A stretch of 16,987 nt of DNA from Cardiobacteriales bacterium (GTDB lineage Bacteria > Pseudomonadota > Gammaproteobacteria > Cardiobacteriales > Wohlfahrtiimonadaceae): contig JASLFR010000123.1 in NCBI GenBank assembly GCA_030150565.1, positions 1 to 16,987 on the forward strand, read 5' to 3'. Shown here piece by piece: positions 5,586 through 12,785 of the stretch; within the stretch, counting starts at the first letter, position 1, and the number at the start of each line of letters is the position of its first letter. The translations under genes were made by a program, and so were the position numbers. Under the pieces are notes generated by a model, which searched no databases, had not been told where the DNA came from, and saw nothing but the letters and a program-made list of their open reading frames with translations.

Positions 5586-6485
5586 TCACAATAATTGAAT
5601 GGAATCCCCTTTCGCTTGAAGAAAGAGGAGCTCTCTTCCCATATAGTCGTGTGTCACCTCTAGCGAGAATCGCTGCTCTTGAAAAGAGAGCTCCCCTCCC
5701 CTCTGCTTTAGAATCTGCTGTAATGCATCCCGCTCTTTAAGCACCAATCGATAGAGAAAGGATTGCAATCTAAAAAAATCGATCCCTTGCGCTTTTGCAT
5801 TATCCGCAATAATCGCCCCCTCTCGATCCATAAAGATCGTTAAGCGCTGCTCCCTTTTAAGGAGAAAATCGAAGCAACTCTTCTGCATTTTAAGCTCAAT
5901 CTCTTCCCGCTTCTGCTTAGAGTTGTCGATACTGATTCCAACGATCTTCGTCACCTTTCCATTGGGGCCCTTAATCCCCGCTGCTCGAGATTTAATCCAG
6001 CGCGCCTCCCCATTTTGATTAATCTTAAACTCAATCTCATGCGCGCCTCCCCCCTCTTGAATAATCTTGGTATAGCCCGCTAAGAGTTTATCCCGCGACT
6101 CTTTTGTCATAAGTGATAGGAAATCATCATTGTTGGTGACGTTGATCCCGTAAACCTGCTCCACATTATCGGAGTAGTGAATCTCATTGGTGAGAATATC
6201 CCACTCCCACGTCACAATCTCATTCGATTCATAGAGGTAGAAATCATTAATATGGCGAAGCGTTTGGGGTCTCTCCCCCTCCTCTCCACCATATTTGAGC
6301 CAACTCTTATCGACGCCTAAAAAGGTAGCGAGGTGCTCTAAATTCTCCTCACCAATCATCCCCCCTTTAGTCCACTTATTCACCGCAGTGCTCGAAACGT
6401 TTAGCGCTTGAGCGACTCTCCTTTGACTTAATGATCGTTTTTTTAAAACCTGAAGCAGTCGCTCTCCAAATGTCTCTATGCTCAT
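5586..6485 (-). CDS. XRE-family transcriptional regulator with PAS domain
   Basis: A predicted DNA-binding sensor of 299 aa. Residues about 5-66 form a Cro/C1-type helix-turn-helix (SQRRVAQALNVSSTAVNKW at 20-38). Residues about 85-190 look like a PAS_3-type sensory domain (W-E-W-D-I at 93-97, ARWIKSRAAGI at 161-171, I-V-G-I-S-I-D at 181-187). The last 95 residues are unassigned but may hold a second, weaker PAS-like fold (R-L-T-I-F-M-D-R-E-G at 214-223). No membrane segments are present. The gene is nested inside the carnitine island, convergent with cntB and 148 nt downstream of dmlA on the same strand, with no obvious terminator between, so it may be cotranscribed with dmlA. The ligand is unknown; carnitine, malic semialdehyde, a flavin or redox state are all conceivable. 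The E. coli yeaTUVWX locus has no such gene. Confidence 0.8.
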   Translation of the reverse strand: MSIETFGERLLQVLKKRSLSQRRVAQALNVSSTAVNKWTKGGMIGEENLEHLATFLGVDKSWLKYGGEEGERPQTLRHINDFYLYESNEIVTWEWDILTNEIHYSDNVEQVYGINVTNNDDFLSLMTKESRDKLLAGYTKIIQEGGGAHEIEFKINQNGEARWIKSRAAGIKGPNGKVTKIVGISIDNSKQKREEIELKMQKSCFDFLLKREQRLTIFMDREGAIIADNAKAQGIDFFRLQSFLYRLVLKERDALQQILKQRGGELSFQEQRFSLEVTHDYMGRELLFLQAKGDSIQLL

Positions 6486-6633
6486 TTAATATCTTCCATT
6501 ATGAGATTTAATCAGTTAACTATTAACGCGCTATCCCTCCTAGAAGAAGTAGGCTAGAGGCCATTCTACCGCTATTGGTATGCAAATTCACTTTGGATAG
6601 GGTGGCATTTCCTCCATTTAAATCAATTTTTTA

Positions 6634-7728
6634 TTAAATTTTTGCAAGTGCCTCAACAACCGCATCACCAATCTCTTGAGTGGAGGCGACTCCCCCCATA
6701 TCCCTTCCGTAAGGACCCACTGCTAATACCTGCTCAATCGCTGCTAAAATCTGATCATGTGCGATCTTGTACGCTTCACACCCTTCCAATTCTCCAAAAA
6801 AATCGAGCATCATAGCGCCAGACCAGATCATCGCAATAGGATTTGCAATATTTTGCCCATAAATATCGGGAGCAGAGCCGTGAACAGGCTCAAAAAGAGA
6901 GGGGAAAGTGCGCTCTGGATTGATATTAGCTGAAGGAGCTAACCCCATCGTTCCCGTACAAGCAGGACCAAGATCGGAGAGAATATCTCCAAAGAGATTA
7001 GAGGCGACGACAACATCAAACTGCTCAGGCTGCATCACAAATCGAGCGCAGAGAATATCAATATGTTGCTTATCCCAAGAGATTGTAGGGTACGATTTTG
7101 CTATCTCCTCAACCCGCTCATCCCAATAGGGCATGCTCAAGGCTAAGCCATTCGATTTTGTTGCACTCGTCAATTTTTTACGCGCCCGCTTCTCAGCAAA
7201 CTCAAACGCATAACGTAAAATACGATCCACCCCCCGTCTGCTAAAGATCGACTCCTGAAGCACAAACTCATGCTCCGTTCCCTCATACACCCTGCCCCCA
7301 ATTGCGGAGTACTCCCCTTCGGTATTCTCTCTTACCACATAGAAATCGATATCCCCCGCTTTTTTATCTACAAGTGGGGATTTTACCCCCTCAAGCAGGC
7401 GGACAGGGCGCAAATTAACATACTGATCAAATCGGCGGCGAAACTGCAAAAGTGAGCCCCAAAGCGAGATATGATCTGGGACTAACTGAGGCCAACCAAC
7501 AGCGCCGTAATAGATTGCATCGAACGATTGGAGCGTCTCAAACCAATCCTCTGGCATCATCGCTCCATGCTCTGCGTAATATTCACAATTGGCCCACTCA
7601 AAATGCTCAAAAGAGAGATTGAGCCCCCTCTTCTCCATCACCGCCTCTAAGACCTTCAGCCCCTCAGGCATCACCTCTTTACCAATTCCATCCCCAGCTA
7701 AAACTGCAATCTTAAATGCTCTACTCAT
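6634..7728 (-). CDS. dmlA: D-malate dehydrogenase (decarboxylating), DmlA/TtuC family
   Basis: NAD-dependent, divalent-metal-dependent oxidative decarboxylation of D-malate to pyruvate and CO2. Relatives also act on tartrate or 3-isopropylmalate. The frame is open to an ATG at 7758, but GGAGG stands 8 nt before the ATG at 7728 and too close to one at 7734, so I use 7728 (364 aa). Motifs are AGDGIGKEV (11-19), RENTEGEYS (133-141), the catalytic lysine in TSATKSNGLA (K191), and the metal-binding aspartates D224, D248 and D252 (ASNLFGDILSDLGPA). GSAPDIYGQNIANP (284-297) forms part of the NAD site. The sequence is strikingly close to E. coli DmlA (YeaU) as I remember it. It lies divergent from a LysR gene, as in E. 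coli. In this island it would use D-malate made from the malic semialdehyde released by CntAB. Confidence 0.94.
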   Translation of the reverse strand: MSRAFKIAVLAGDGIGKEVMPEGLKVLEAVMEKRGLNLSFEHFEWANCEYYAEHGAMMPEDWFETLQSFDAIYYGAVGWPQLVPDHISLWGSLLQFRRRFDQYVNLRPVRLLEGVKSPLVDKKAGDIDFYVVRENTEGEYSAIGGRVYEGTEHEFVLQESIFSRRGVDRILRYAFEFAEKRARKKLTSATKSNGLALSMPYWDERVEEIAKSYPTISWDKQHIDILCARFVMQPEQFDVVVASNLFGDILSDLGPACTGTMGLAPSANINPERTFPSLFEPVHGSAPDIYGQNIANPIAMIWSGAMMLDFFGELEGCEAYKIAHDQILAAIEQVLAVGPYGRDMGGVASTQEIGDAVVEALAKI

Positions 7729-7761
7729 CCCCATCTCCTCCTTAAATTTTATCCACACCCC

Positions 7762-7780
7762 ATAAGCGAAAATGCTTATA
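7762..7780 (-). promoter_or_regulatory. Predicted dmlA promoter -10 with overlapping small dyad
   Basis: On the minus strand TATAAG (7775-7780) matches the -10 consensus in five of six positions. The -35 region (about 7798-7803, TTTCTG) is poor, as expected for an activator-dependent promoter. ATAAGC (7762-7767) and GCTTAT (7774-7779) form an inverted repeat around the start point. If transcription starts near 7768, the operator centred at 7837 would lie near -69, a usual place for LysR activator recognition sites. Confidence 0.38.
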
Positions 7781-7827
7781 CGATAGAGATATCATGGCAG
7801 AAAAAGAGCGCCCCATCAGTCACGTTT

Positions 7828-7846
7828 TGTAAACTAACAGTTTACA
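7828..7846. promoter_or_regulatory. Palindromic operator, copy 2 (dmlA/dmlR intergenic)
   Basis: TGTAAACT-AAC-AGTTTACA has the same arms and spacer length as the site at 3308-3326, and the dyad extends to 10-bp arms here (7826-7848). It is the main structured element in the 176-bp divergent region between dmlA and the LysR gene, so it could control both. It does not show a centred T-N11-A LysR box. Confidence 0.7.
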
Positions 7847-7904
7847 AATTGGAGCGAATTGAAAAATAATATAGCCTCCCTCCACCCTTAAAGGAGTTAC
7901 AAAG

Positions 7905-8825
7905 ATGAATCGTTCTCTAAAAAAGATGCCGCAAACAGAGGATCTCTACACCTTTCTTATTGTGGTGAAGAATCGCAGTTTTATTAAAGCGGCGAATGAA
8001 TTGGGGGTCTCCCGCGCCTACATCTCAAAGCGGATTCAGATCTTAGAGGAGGCGCTCGGCTATCAGCTTCTCTATCGCACAACTCGAGTCATTGAATTGA
8101 CTGAACAGGGGGAGAGAGCGCACCGCTGGGCAGAGGAGATTCTCCTCAATCTACAGCAGTTAGAGGAGGAGTTGACGCAGAATAATGAAGATCCCGAGGG
8201 GCATTTAAGTATTACCAGCTCTCTTGGATTTGGGCGCCAATATATCGCTCCGCTCCTCTCAAAATTTACTCAGCAACATCCAAAAATTACCATCCGCTTC
8301 GATACGATCGACAGAGTGCAAGATCTCATCGCACAACATGTCGATCTCGATATCCATATCGGCAATCAGATCGCCCCCAATCTCATTGCCAAAAAGCTCG
8401 CCCCCAATCAGCGGATCCTCTGCGCCTCCCCCCACTATCTTAAAGAGCGAGGAGTCCCCAAAAAGCTAGAAGCGTTACTGGAGCACAACTGCCTCATCAT
8501 TCAAGAGCGAGATGCCCCTTACGCAATCTGGAGTCTCAATAGTCGAAAAGGGGAGCAAAAAATTAGAGTCTCGGGCAATCTCTCCTCCAATAATGGGGAG
8601 CTTGTCAAAGCGTGGGCACTCGATGGGCAAGGCGTGATGCTTCGCTCCTTATGGGATATTCAGAAAGAGCTGAAAGAGGGGCGCTTGGTCCGAATCTTAG
8701 AGGAGTATTGGCAAGATGCAGATATCTGGGCGATCTACCCTATTCGCCTCAATCACTCAGCGAAGATGAGGAGTTGCGTCAATTTTTTAGCCGCAGAGCT
8801 CCCCAAAATTTTAGAGTTAACGTAA
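7905..8825 (+). CDS. dmlR: LysR-family regulator, likely DmlR
   Basis: A 306-aa LysR-type regulator. The N-terminal winged helix-turn-helix occupies about residues 12-70 (F-I-K-A-A-N-E-L-G-V-S-R-A-Y-I-S-K-R-I, then L-E-E-A-L-G-Y-Q-L-L-Y-R-T-T-R). A linker helix runs to about 95, and the effector-binding domain fills the remainder (G-H-L-S-I-T from about 98). AAGGAG (7891-7896) is 8 nt from the ATG. Divergence from dmlA, with a shared palindrome between them, supports the DmlR role of activating D-malate use. In E. coli the yeaT product does this for yeaU. An AaeR role for the aaeXAB operon next door is less likely, because that operon is convergent and its promoter is 3 kb away. The effector is presumably D-malate (inferred). 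Confidence 0.84.
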   Translation: MNRSLKKMPQTEDLYTFLIVVKNRSFIKAANELGVSRAYISKRIQILEEALGYQLLYRTTRVIELTEQGERAHRWAEEILLNLQQLEEELTQNNEDPEGHLSITSSLGFGRQYIAPLLSKFTQQHPKITIRFDTIDRVQDLIAQHVDLDIHIGNQIAPNLIAKKLAPNQRILCASPHYLKERGVPKKLEALLEHNCLIIQERDAPYAIWSLNSRKGEQKIRVSGNLSSNNGELVKAWALDGQGVMLRSLWDIQKELKEGRLVRILEEYWQDADIWAIYPIRLNHSAKMRSCVNFLAAELPKILELT

Positions 8826-8840
8826 CCCTTCTCTTAACTC
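8814..8840. terminator. Weak inverted repeat between convergent dmlR and aaeB
   Basis: GAGTTAA (8814-8820) and TTAACTC (8834-8840) form a 7-bp stem spanning both stop codons, which are only 8 nt apart. No T-run follows. It is the only candidate for separating the two convergent units, so overlapping 3' ends are likely. Confidence 0.28.
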
Positions 8841-10819
8841 CCTGGAACGGCTGGCGCAACGGAGAGCTCTCCCCGCTCATTCTCTAAAAAGTCGATTAAC
8901 GCTTTAAGGGCACTCTCAAGACTCCAGTAAGCGGTGGCGATGCTGACATCAGCACTCAATCCCCCATAATATTGAGTCAATTGTAGCGCTTCATTTAACG
9001 CCTCTTGATCGATCGCATCGAGCAGATCTTTAGGCAATTGCCAATTAATCTCCTTCGCCGCTAAGCTGTTTTGCTGACGAATGATTGAGAGCGTTAAGAA
9101 TGCGTAAGCTAAAAGTTCCGCCTTTCCTCTACTCTCTTTAATCACTCTCACCTGATAGATTGCGCTGTAGAGATACGCCTCATAATCTCGAACGACCCGA
9201 TCATTAAGCGCTTTTTGATGATTGACATGCTCATTAAAGAGGGTGATGATTCGCCCCTTAATGCGGGCCAATTTCCGTGCATCACTACTTGGAGGGATCA
9301 GATTAAAGAGCATTAAAATGATCACAAAAGCGATCACAAGCGAGAGCCCATTATTTGCAAAAGTAGGGAAATCGTAATCCATAGGATTGGAAAAACCGAT
9401 CAGAAAGATTGAGGAGAGCATAAAGCCATATCCCACTAAAAATCCGAGAAGAGAGCGGACTTTAAAGATCGCCCCTAAAAAATAGATCGGTAGTAATACC
9501 ATCATCGCAGGCACAATATGGTTGATCTTAATTAAAATTCCATATTTTAGAAGATAGACGATCGGCAGAGTAAAAAATAGAGAGAGGAGAAGTGCCGCTG
9601 TTAAGAGCTTATTAATCATGGGGTAAGTCGCCCCAAGGGTGCAGATAACACCGATCAAGACGAGTAGAATATACCCCGTCTCCCACTGTGTCCCCATCCA
9701 AAACGCCATTCCAAGCATCACGCTAAAAAAGGTTCGAATCCCATTGATGAGCGCCTCTCTACGATCGCTATAGTAGATACGTAAACTTGGGGTGTAGAGT
9801 TTTAAGGTCGCTTCATCGGCAACTCGTGTCGTTAAAAGGGAGCGGAGCTTCTTCTCAACCATCGAGACAAAGTAACGCCCTTTCTGCATCGTTAAAAGCT
9901 CATCAGGAACGGCGGGGCGACTCTGCAATTTCAACTCTCTTGGTTGAGCAGAGAGGAGCCACGCCCTCTGCTCATTTAAAAATTGCGCTGTCGCTTCAGG
10001 CATTAAGCGCATCATCTCCCGCTTCATCGATTCAAGAAGGAGAAGACCCGACATCGATTTTATTAAACGGTGTCCGTAGCGATAGATGGTTAAATTATCC
10101 TCTCGATCGGTAGAGAGTGAGAGAAAATCTTGCACAACAAGATCTCTAAAATCGATCAATCCTGTTAAAACAGCGTGATACTGCTGATTAAAATGGTTCT
10201 TATCCACCTCTGGCGTTAATAAGAGTTGATAGAGTGAGCGAACCCCTTGCCGCTGCTGTCGTAACTGCTGCTTAATCGCAACCCGCTCACGATAGGAGGG
10301 CCAAAGCATTGAGATGAAGAAAGCGGTCACAAGTCCGATTAAAATCTCTAAAATCCGCGCCTGAGTGATCTGAAATACAAGGTAACTACTCGGCAAAATG
10401 GAGAGACTAAAGCCCAAAATCGCTGAAGTGTAACCACAGAGCGCAAAACAGTAGGTTAAGAAGGAGCTACGAGCGCTCGCTAAATAAGCACAGAGTGAGA
10501 GCCAAAATCCCATATAGATCACAAAGAGCCATTGGTCGGTTAATGCTATTGCGGCAATGATATTCACCATAATCGCCCCAACCAGTGTCCCGATAAGGCG
10601 CGCGATAAACTTCTCCACCAATTTTGCCTGTGTTGGAAGTGTGACGATCACCACCGTCATGATGGCCCAGTAAGGCTTATCGGTATTGAGACGAAAAGCG
10701 ACAAACCAAGCGAGCGCCACCCCAATCGCTACCCGAAATCCGTAGCTATAATCGAAACTCTTCAAAAACTCCCAAAGAGGAGATTCACGCCCTTCTAGCG
10801 CCCCATTCTCTCTACTCAT
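8834..10819 (-). CDS. aaeB: p-Hydroxybenzoic acid efflux pump subunit AaeB (FUSC family)
   Basis: Inner-membrane exporter component for aromatic carboxylic acids, working with the membrane-fusion protein AaeA. At 661 aa it is close to the 655 aa of E. coli AaeB. It shows the duplicated FUSC layout. There is a first membrane block at about residues 20-180 (P-Y-W-A-I-M-T-V-V-I-V-T-L-P). A cytoplasmic region with many basic residues follows at about 185-355. A second membrane block spans about 360-510 (W-E-T-G-Y-I-L-L-V-L-I-G-V-I-C-T-L-G-A). A cytoplasmic tail ends the protein. Its start overlaps the end of aaeA by 8 nt, which implies coupled translation. No frameshift or truncation is apparent. 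Confidence 0.92.
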   Translation of the reverse strand: MSRENGALEGRESPLWEFLKSFDYSYGFRVAIGVALAWFVAFRLNTDKPYWAIMTVVIVTLPTQAKLVEKFIARLIGTLVGAIMVNIIAAIALTDQWLFVIYMGFWLSLCAYLASARSSFLTYCFALCGYTSAILGFSLSILPSSYLVFQITQARILEILIGLVTAFFISMLWPSYRERVAIKQQLRQQRQGVRSLYQLLLTPEVDKNHFNQQYHAVLTGLIDFRDLVVQDFLSLSTDREDNLTIYRYGHRLIKSMSGLLLLESMKREMMRLMPEATAQFLNEQRAWLLSAQPRELKLQSRPAVPDELLTMQKGRYFVSMVEKKLRSLLTTRVADEATLKLYTPSLRIYYSDRREALINGIRTFFSVMLGMAFWMGTQWETGYILLVLIGVICTLGATYPMINKLLTAALLLSLFFTLPIVYLLKYGILIKINHIVPAMMVLLPIYFLGAIFKVRSLLGFLVGYGFMLSSIFLIGFSNPMDYDFPTFANNGLSLVIAFVIILMLFNLIPPSSDARKLARIKGRIITLFNEHVNHQKALNDRVVRDYEAYLYSAIYQVRVIKESRGKAELLAYAFLTLSIIRQQNSLAAKEINWQLPKDLLDAIDQEALNEALQLTQYYGGLSADVSIATAYWSLESALKALIDFLENERGELSVAPAVPGS

Positions 10820-11702
10820 GGGTTGATTTCATCTCATCTAAAATAATGATGGTTGCCGTCGTTCCTGCAATCAACTTTCGGGCATCGATCTCATCTTGTG
10901 TATGGTCGAGCTCAATCTTTACAGGGATTCTCTGCGCTAAAGTAACCCATGGATAGTTCGGTTTAATGCTCTGAAGAAGCTGCTCTCCTGTCTGCGCACT
11001 CTGATCATAAATAGCGCGCCCATATCCTGTAATGTAGCCATACATCCGCTCTGTACCATCGTAAGGGATAATCTCCACTCGTCGCCCAATATCGATATAG
11101 CGTAGTTTTGTCTCTTCAAAATAGCCTACAGCGTGGAAGCTATGCTTATCTACCAGTGCAAAGAGTGGCTGGCCTGCGGGGATAAAATTCCCCTCCCGTA
11201 GATTCATATTGGTGATATATCCACTCGCATCGGCATAGACTTCAGTGCGGCTCAAATCTAGCTCCGCCTTCTCTACGGCAATCTCCGCTTGGGCGACCTG
11301 ATCATTTATTAGATCGAGATTATATTTCACCTCTTCAAGATGCTCTTGAGAGATTGCAGCGGCTCGCCCAAGCTCTGTACGGCGATTATATTGATGCTTC
11401 GCCTGCTCCTGCCGAATCTTTAGCTGCATCAATTGCGCTTCAGCATTCTTAAGATTGATCTCATAATCCCGCTTCTCAAGCGCAAAGAGGAGATCCCCCT
11501 CCTCTACATATTGATTATCAGCAATATTGAGCGTGACCAACTTCCCCGGCACCTGTGCTGCCACTTGAATCACATTAGCGCGAATCTTACCATCTCGAGT
11601 CCAGCCCCCTAAGACATAGAAGTTCCAGAGCTGATACGCCACAATCACCAGAAGAAAAGCCATCACAATGGTGATTAAATATCGTTTTAAGGTCGATCCC
11701 AT
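10812..11702 (-). CDS. aaeA: AaeA efflux membrane-fusion protein (HlyD family)
   Basis: Periplasmic adaptor of the AaeAB pump. The 296 aa begin with an N-terminal membrane anchor at about residues 8-30. A lipoyl-like half follows (V-A-A-Q-V-P-G-K-L-V-T-L at 47-58, then D-N-Q-Y-V-E-E-G-D-L-L-F). A coiled-coil hairpin covers about 78-150 (heptad-rich, with K-N-A-E-A-Q-L-M-Q-L). The second lipoyl half is near 155-185 (S-G-Y-I-T-N-M-N-L-R-E-G), followed by beta-barrel strands. It lies 5 nt after aaeX and overlaps aaeB by 8 nt, so the three genes form a tight operon. Confidence 0.93.
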   Translation of the reverse strand: MGSTLKRYLITIVMAFLLVIVAYQLWNFYVLGGWTRDGKIRANVIQVAAQVPGKLVTLNIADNQYVEEGDLLFALEKRDYEINLKNAEAQLMQLKIRQEQAKHQYNRRTELGRAAAISQEHLEEVKYNLDLINDQVAQAEIAVEKAELDLSRTEVYADASGYITNMNLREGNFIPAGQPLFALVDKHSFHAVGYFEETKLRYIDIGRRVEIIPYDGTERMYGYITGYGRAIYDQSAQTGEQLLQSIKPNYPWVTLAQRIPVKIELDHTQDEIDARKLIAGTTATIIILDEMKSTHE

Positions 11703-11707
11703 CGAAG

Positions 11708-11917
11708 TTATCCTTGCAGAAAAAGAAAAATAAAATGGCTCAGATAGAGCGAGAGAAAATAGATACTGATATCCACTAAATTGGGATGCCAGATATCCCC
11801 TGAATAGAGCGCTTTACGGTAAAAGCCCCGCACAAAGAGCCAGATAAAGAGCCCCAAAATAAGCACTTTTACAATACCAGGCAGAAATACTAATGCCCCA
11901 AATACGAGATCTGTCAT
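11708..11917 (-). CDS. aaeX: AaeX, small membrane protein (DUF1656)
   Basis: A 69-aa protein with two hydrophobic segments (about residues 8-30 and 48-66) joined by a loop containing W-H-P. That is the layout and motif of the DUF1656 family that leads aaeXAB operons (E. coli AaeX has 67 aa). Its precise function is not known. AAAGGAGAGG lies just before the ATG. The order aaeX-aaeA-aaeB is the same as in E. coli, but no LysR-type aaeR is divergent here; instead an Mrr-like gene ends upstream of it. Confidence 0.9.
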   Translation of the reverse strand: MTDLVFGALVFLPGIVKVLILGLFIWLFVRGFYRKALYSGDIWHPNLVDISIYFLSLYLSHFIFLFLQG

Positions 11918-11964
11918 GCCTCTCCTTTAAAAAATATTAAATATCTGAGCAACTCATTCAACCA

Positions 11965-11970
11965 ATTATA
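11965..11970 (-). promoter_or_regulatory. Predicted -10 box of aaeXAB
   Basis: A perfect TATAAT on the minus strand lies about 50 nt upstream of the aaeX ATG. The matching -35 position falls within the stem of the terminator at 11981-12005 and is poor in sequence, which would suit an activator-dependent promoter. A small TGAG-CAA-CTCA dyad (11946-11956) lies at the expected start point. Confidence 0.4.
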
Positions 11971-11980
11971 GACTATAAAA

Positions 11981-12005
11981 AAACGTCACAGTAATCGTGA
12001 CGTTT
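11981..12005 (-). terminator. Terminator of the Mrr-like nuclease gene
   Basis: AAACGTCAC and GTGACGTTT form a perfect 9-bp stem with a 7-nt loop. On the minus strand it is followed by a run of seven T, about 29 nt after the stop at 12034. Confidence 0.88.
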
Positions 12006-12033
12006 AAAAATAAGAAGAGGGGGAAAAAGAGTA

Positions 12034-12699
12034 CTACTTTTGAGGCGCTTTCCCTACCCCGTTACAGCTCTCACACCACCCATAATAGAAGCGTCTTTTG
12101 CGTGAATAGAGCTTAAGGAGCTTCCCACTATTGCAGTTAGGGCAATCTTGTAGATCATTGAGCGTTAATCGGTAGTAACTCTTCGCCATCACCTCGGGGA
12201 AAAATGTTCCTAAAAGGGTGATTAGACGGCGACGATCGATTAAAAAGAGCCGCTCATGCCGCTCTTTTAGCGCATAATCATTAAAATAGTGGGTAGTAAC
12301 AAAGAGCCCATACTGATACTCCTCCGCTAAGAGACGCCCTTTGAACGCTTGCACATCTTTAGCACCAATCCGCTCATTCGTTCTGCGGGGATTCCACGCT
12401 TTACACTGAACCGCTAGCGCTCTTCGATTCCCTTTAAAACCGATAATATCGATCCCTTGATCGTTATAGCCATCAATAATTTGGGGCTGATACCCCATCG
12501 CAATGAGGAGTTCAGCGGTTAAATAGTTCAACTCACCTGAAGAGCACTCATCTAATCGCTCAATAATATTTTGTAGCTTTTGATGATTTCCATCCGCTCC
12601 CCCCTCCCCTAATAACTCTGCAAGATTCGGCTCAGCAACCGCATCATTTAAACGCTCATCAATCGGCTCTACCTTCCGTTTTTTAAAAAATGAAAACAT
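12034..12699 (-). CDS. Mrr-like restriction endonuclease with C-terminal zinc ribbon
   Basis: A 221-aa cytoplasmic protein of the PD-(D/E)xK nuclease class. The Mrr-type core covers about residues 50-160. E63 lies in L-T-A-E-L-L-I-A-M-G-Y, D84 in N-D-Q-G-I-D-I-I-G, and the Q98-x-K100 pair in A-V-Q-C-K-A-W. The active-site pattern therefore appears complete. Residues 186-212 hold a four-cysteine zinc-ribbon-like motif (C186-x2-C189 ... C209-x2-C212). The first 40 residues start with a basic patch and are otherwise low in structure. The ribosome site is AAGGAG, 6 nt before the ATG. It stands alone, with terminators at both ends, so it is neither part of a restriction-modification operon nor linked to aaeX. 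A defence or DNA-repair role is possible; the substrate cannot be told. Confidence 0.82.
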   Translation of the reverse strand: MFSFFKKRKVEPIDERLNDAVAEPNLAELLGEGGADGNHQKLQNIIERLDECSSGELNYLTAELLIAMGYQPQIIDGYNDQGIDIIGFKGNRRALAVQCKAWNPRRTNERIGAKDVQAFKGRLLAEEYQYGLFVTTHYFNDYALKERHERLFLIDRRRLITLLGTFFPEVMAKSYYRLTLNDLQDCPNCNSGKLLKLYSRKRRFYYGWCESCNGVGKAPQK

Positions 12700-12738
12700 C
12701 CCTCACTCCTTAATTTAAGACTCTCTTCTATGAAAAAA

Positions 12739-12760
12739 GCCTGATACTGATGTATCAGGC
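12739..12760 (-). terminator. Terminator of the cstA gene
   Basis: GCCTGATAC and GTATCAGGC form a perfect 9-bp stem around a TGAT loop, followed on the minus strand by six T. It lies 26 nt after the cstA stop and upstream of the Mrr-like gene start. Confidence 0.93.
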
Positions 12761-12785
12761 CTCTACATATTACAACAAAGAGCGA

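Noticed and set aside
6486..6633. Coding or structured RNA in the gap between the XRE-PAS gene and dmlA
   Set aside because: Short ATG frames after GGAGG on the minus strand stop within a few codons, and only weak inverted repeats are visible.
7828..7846. Operator read as a standard LysR T-N11-A box
   Set aside because: The dyad arms are spaced so that no centred T-N11-A falls on the symmetry axis, so the binding protein is left open.
7905..8825. LysR gene read as AaeR, regulator of aaeXAB
   Set aside because: It is divergent from dmlA and shares a palindromic control region with it, while aaeXAB starts 3 kb away and runs convergently.
9787..10113. Plus-strand ORF of 108 codons inside aaeB
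   Set aside because: It is an antisense shadow of a conserved FUSC gene, low in complexity and without a start signal.
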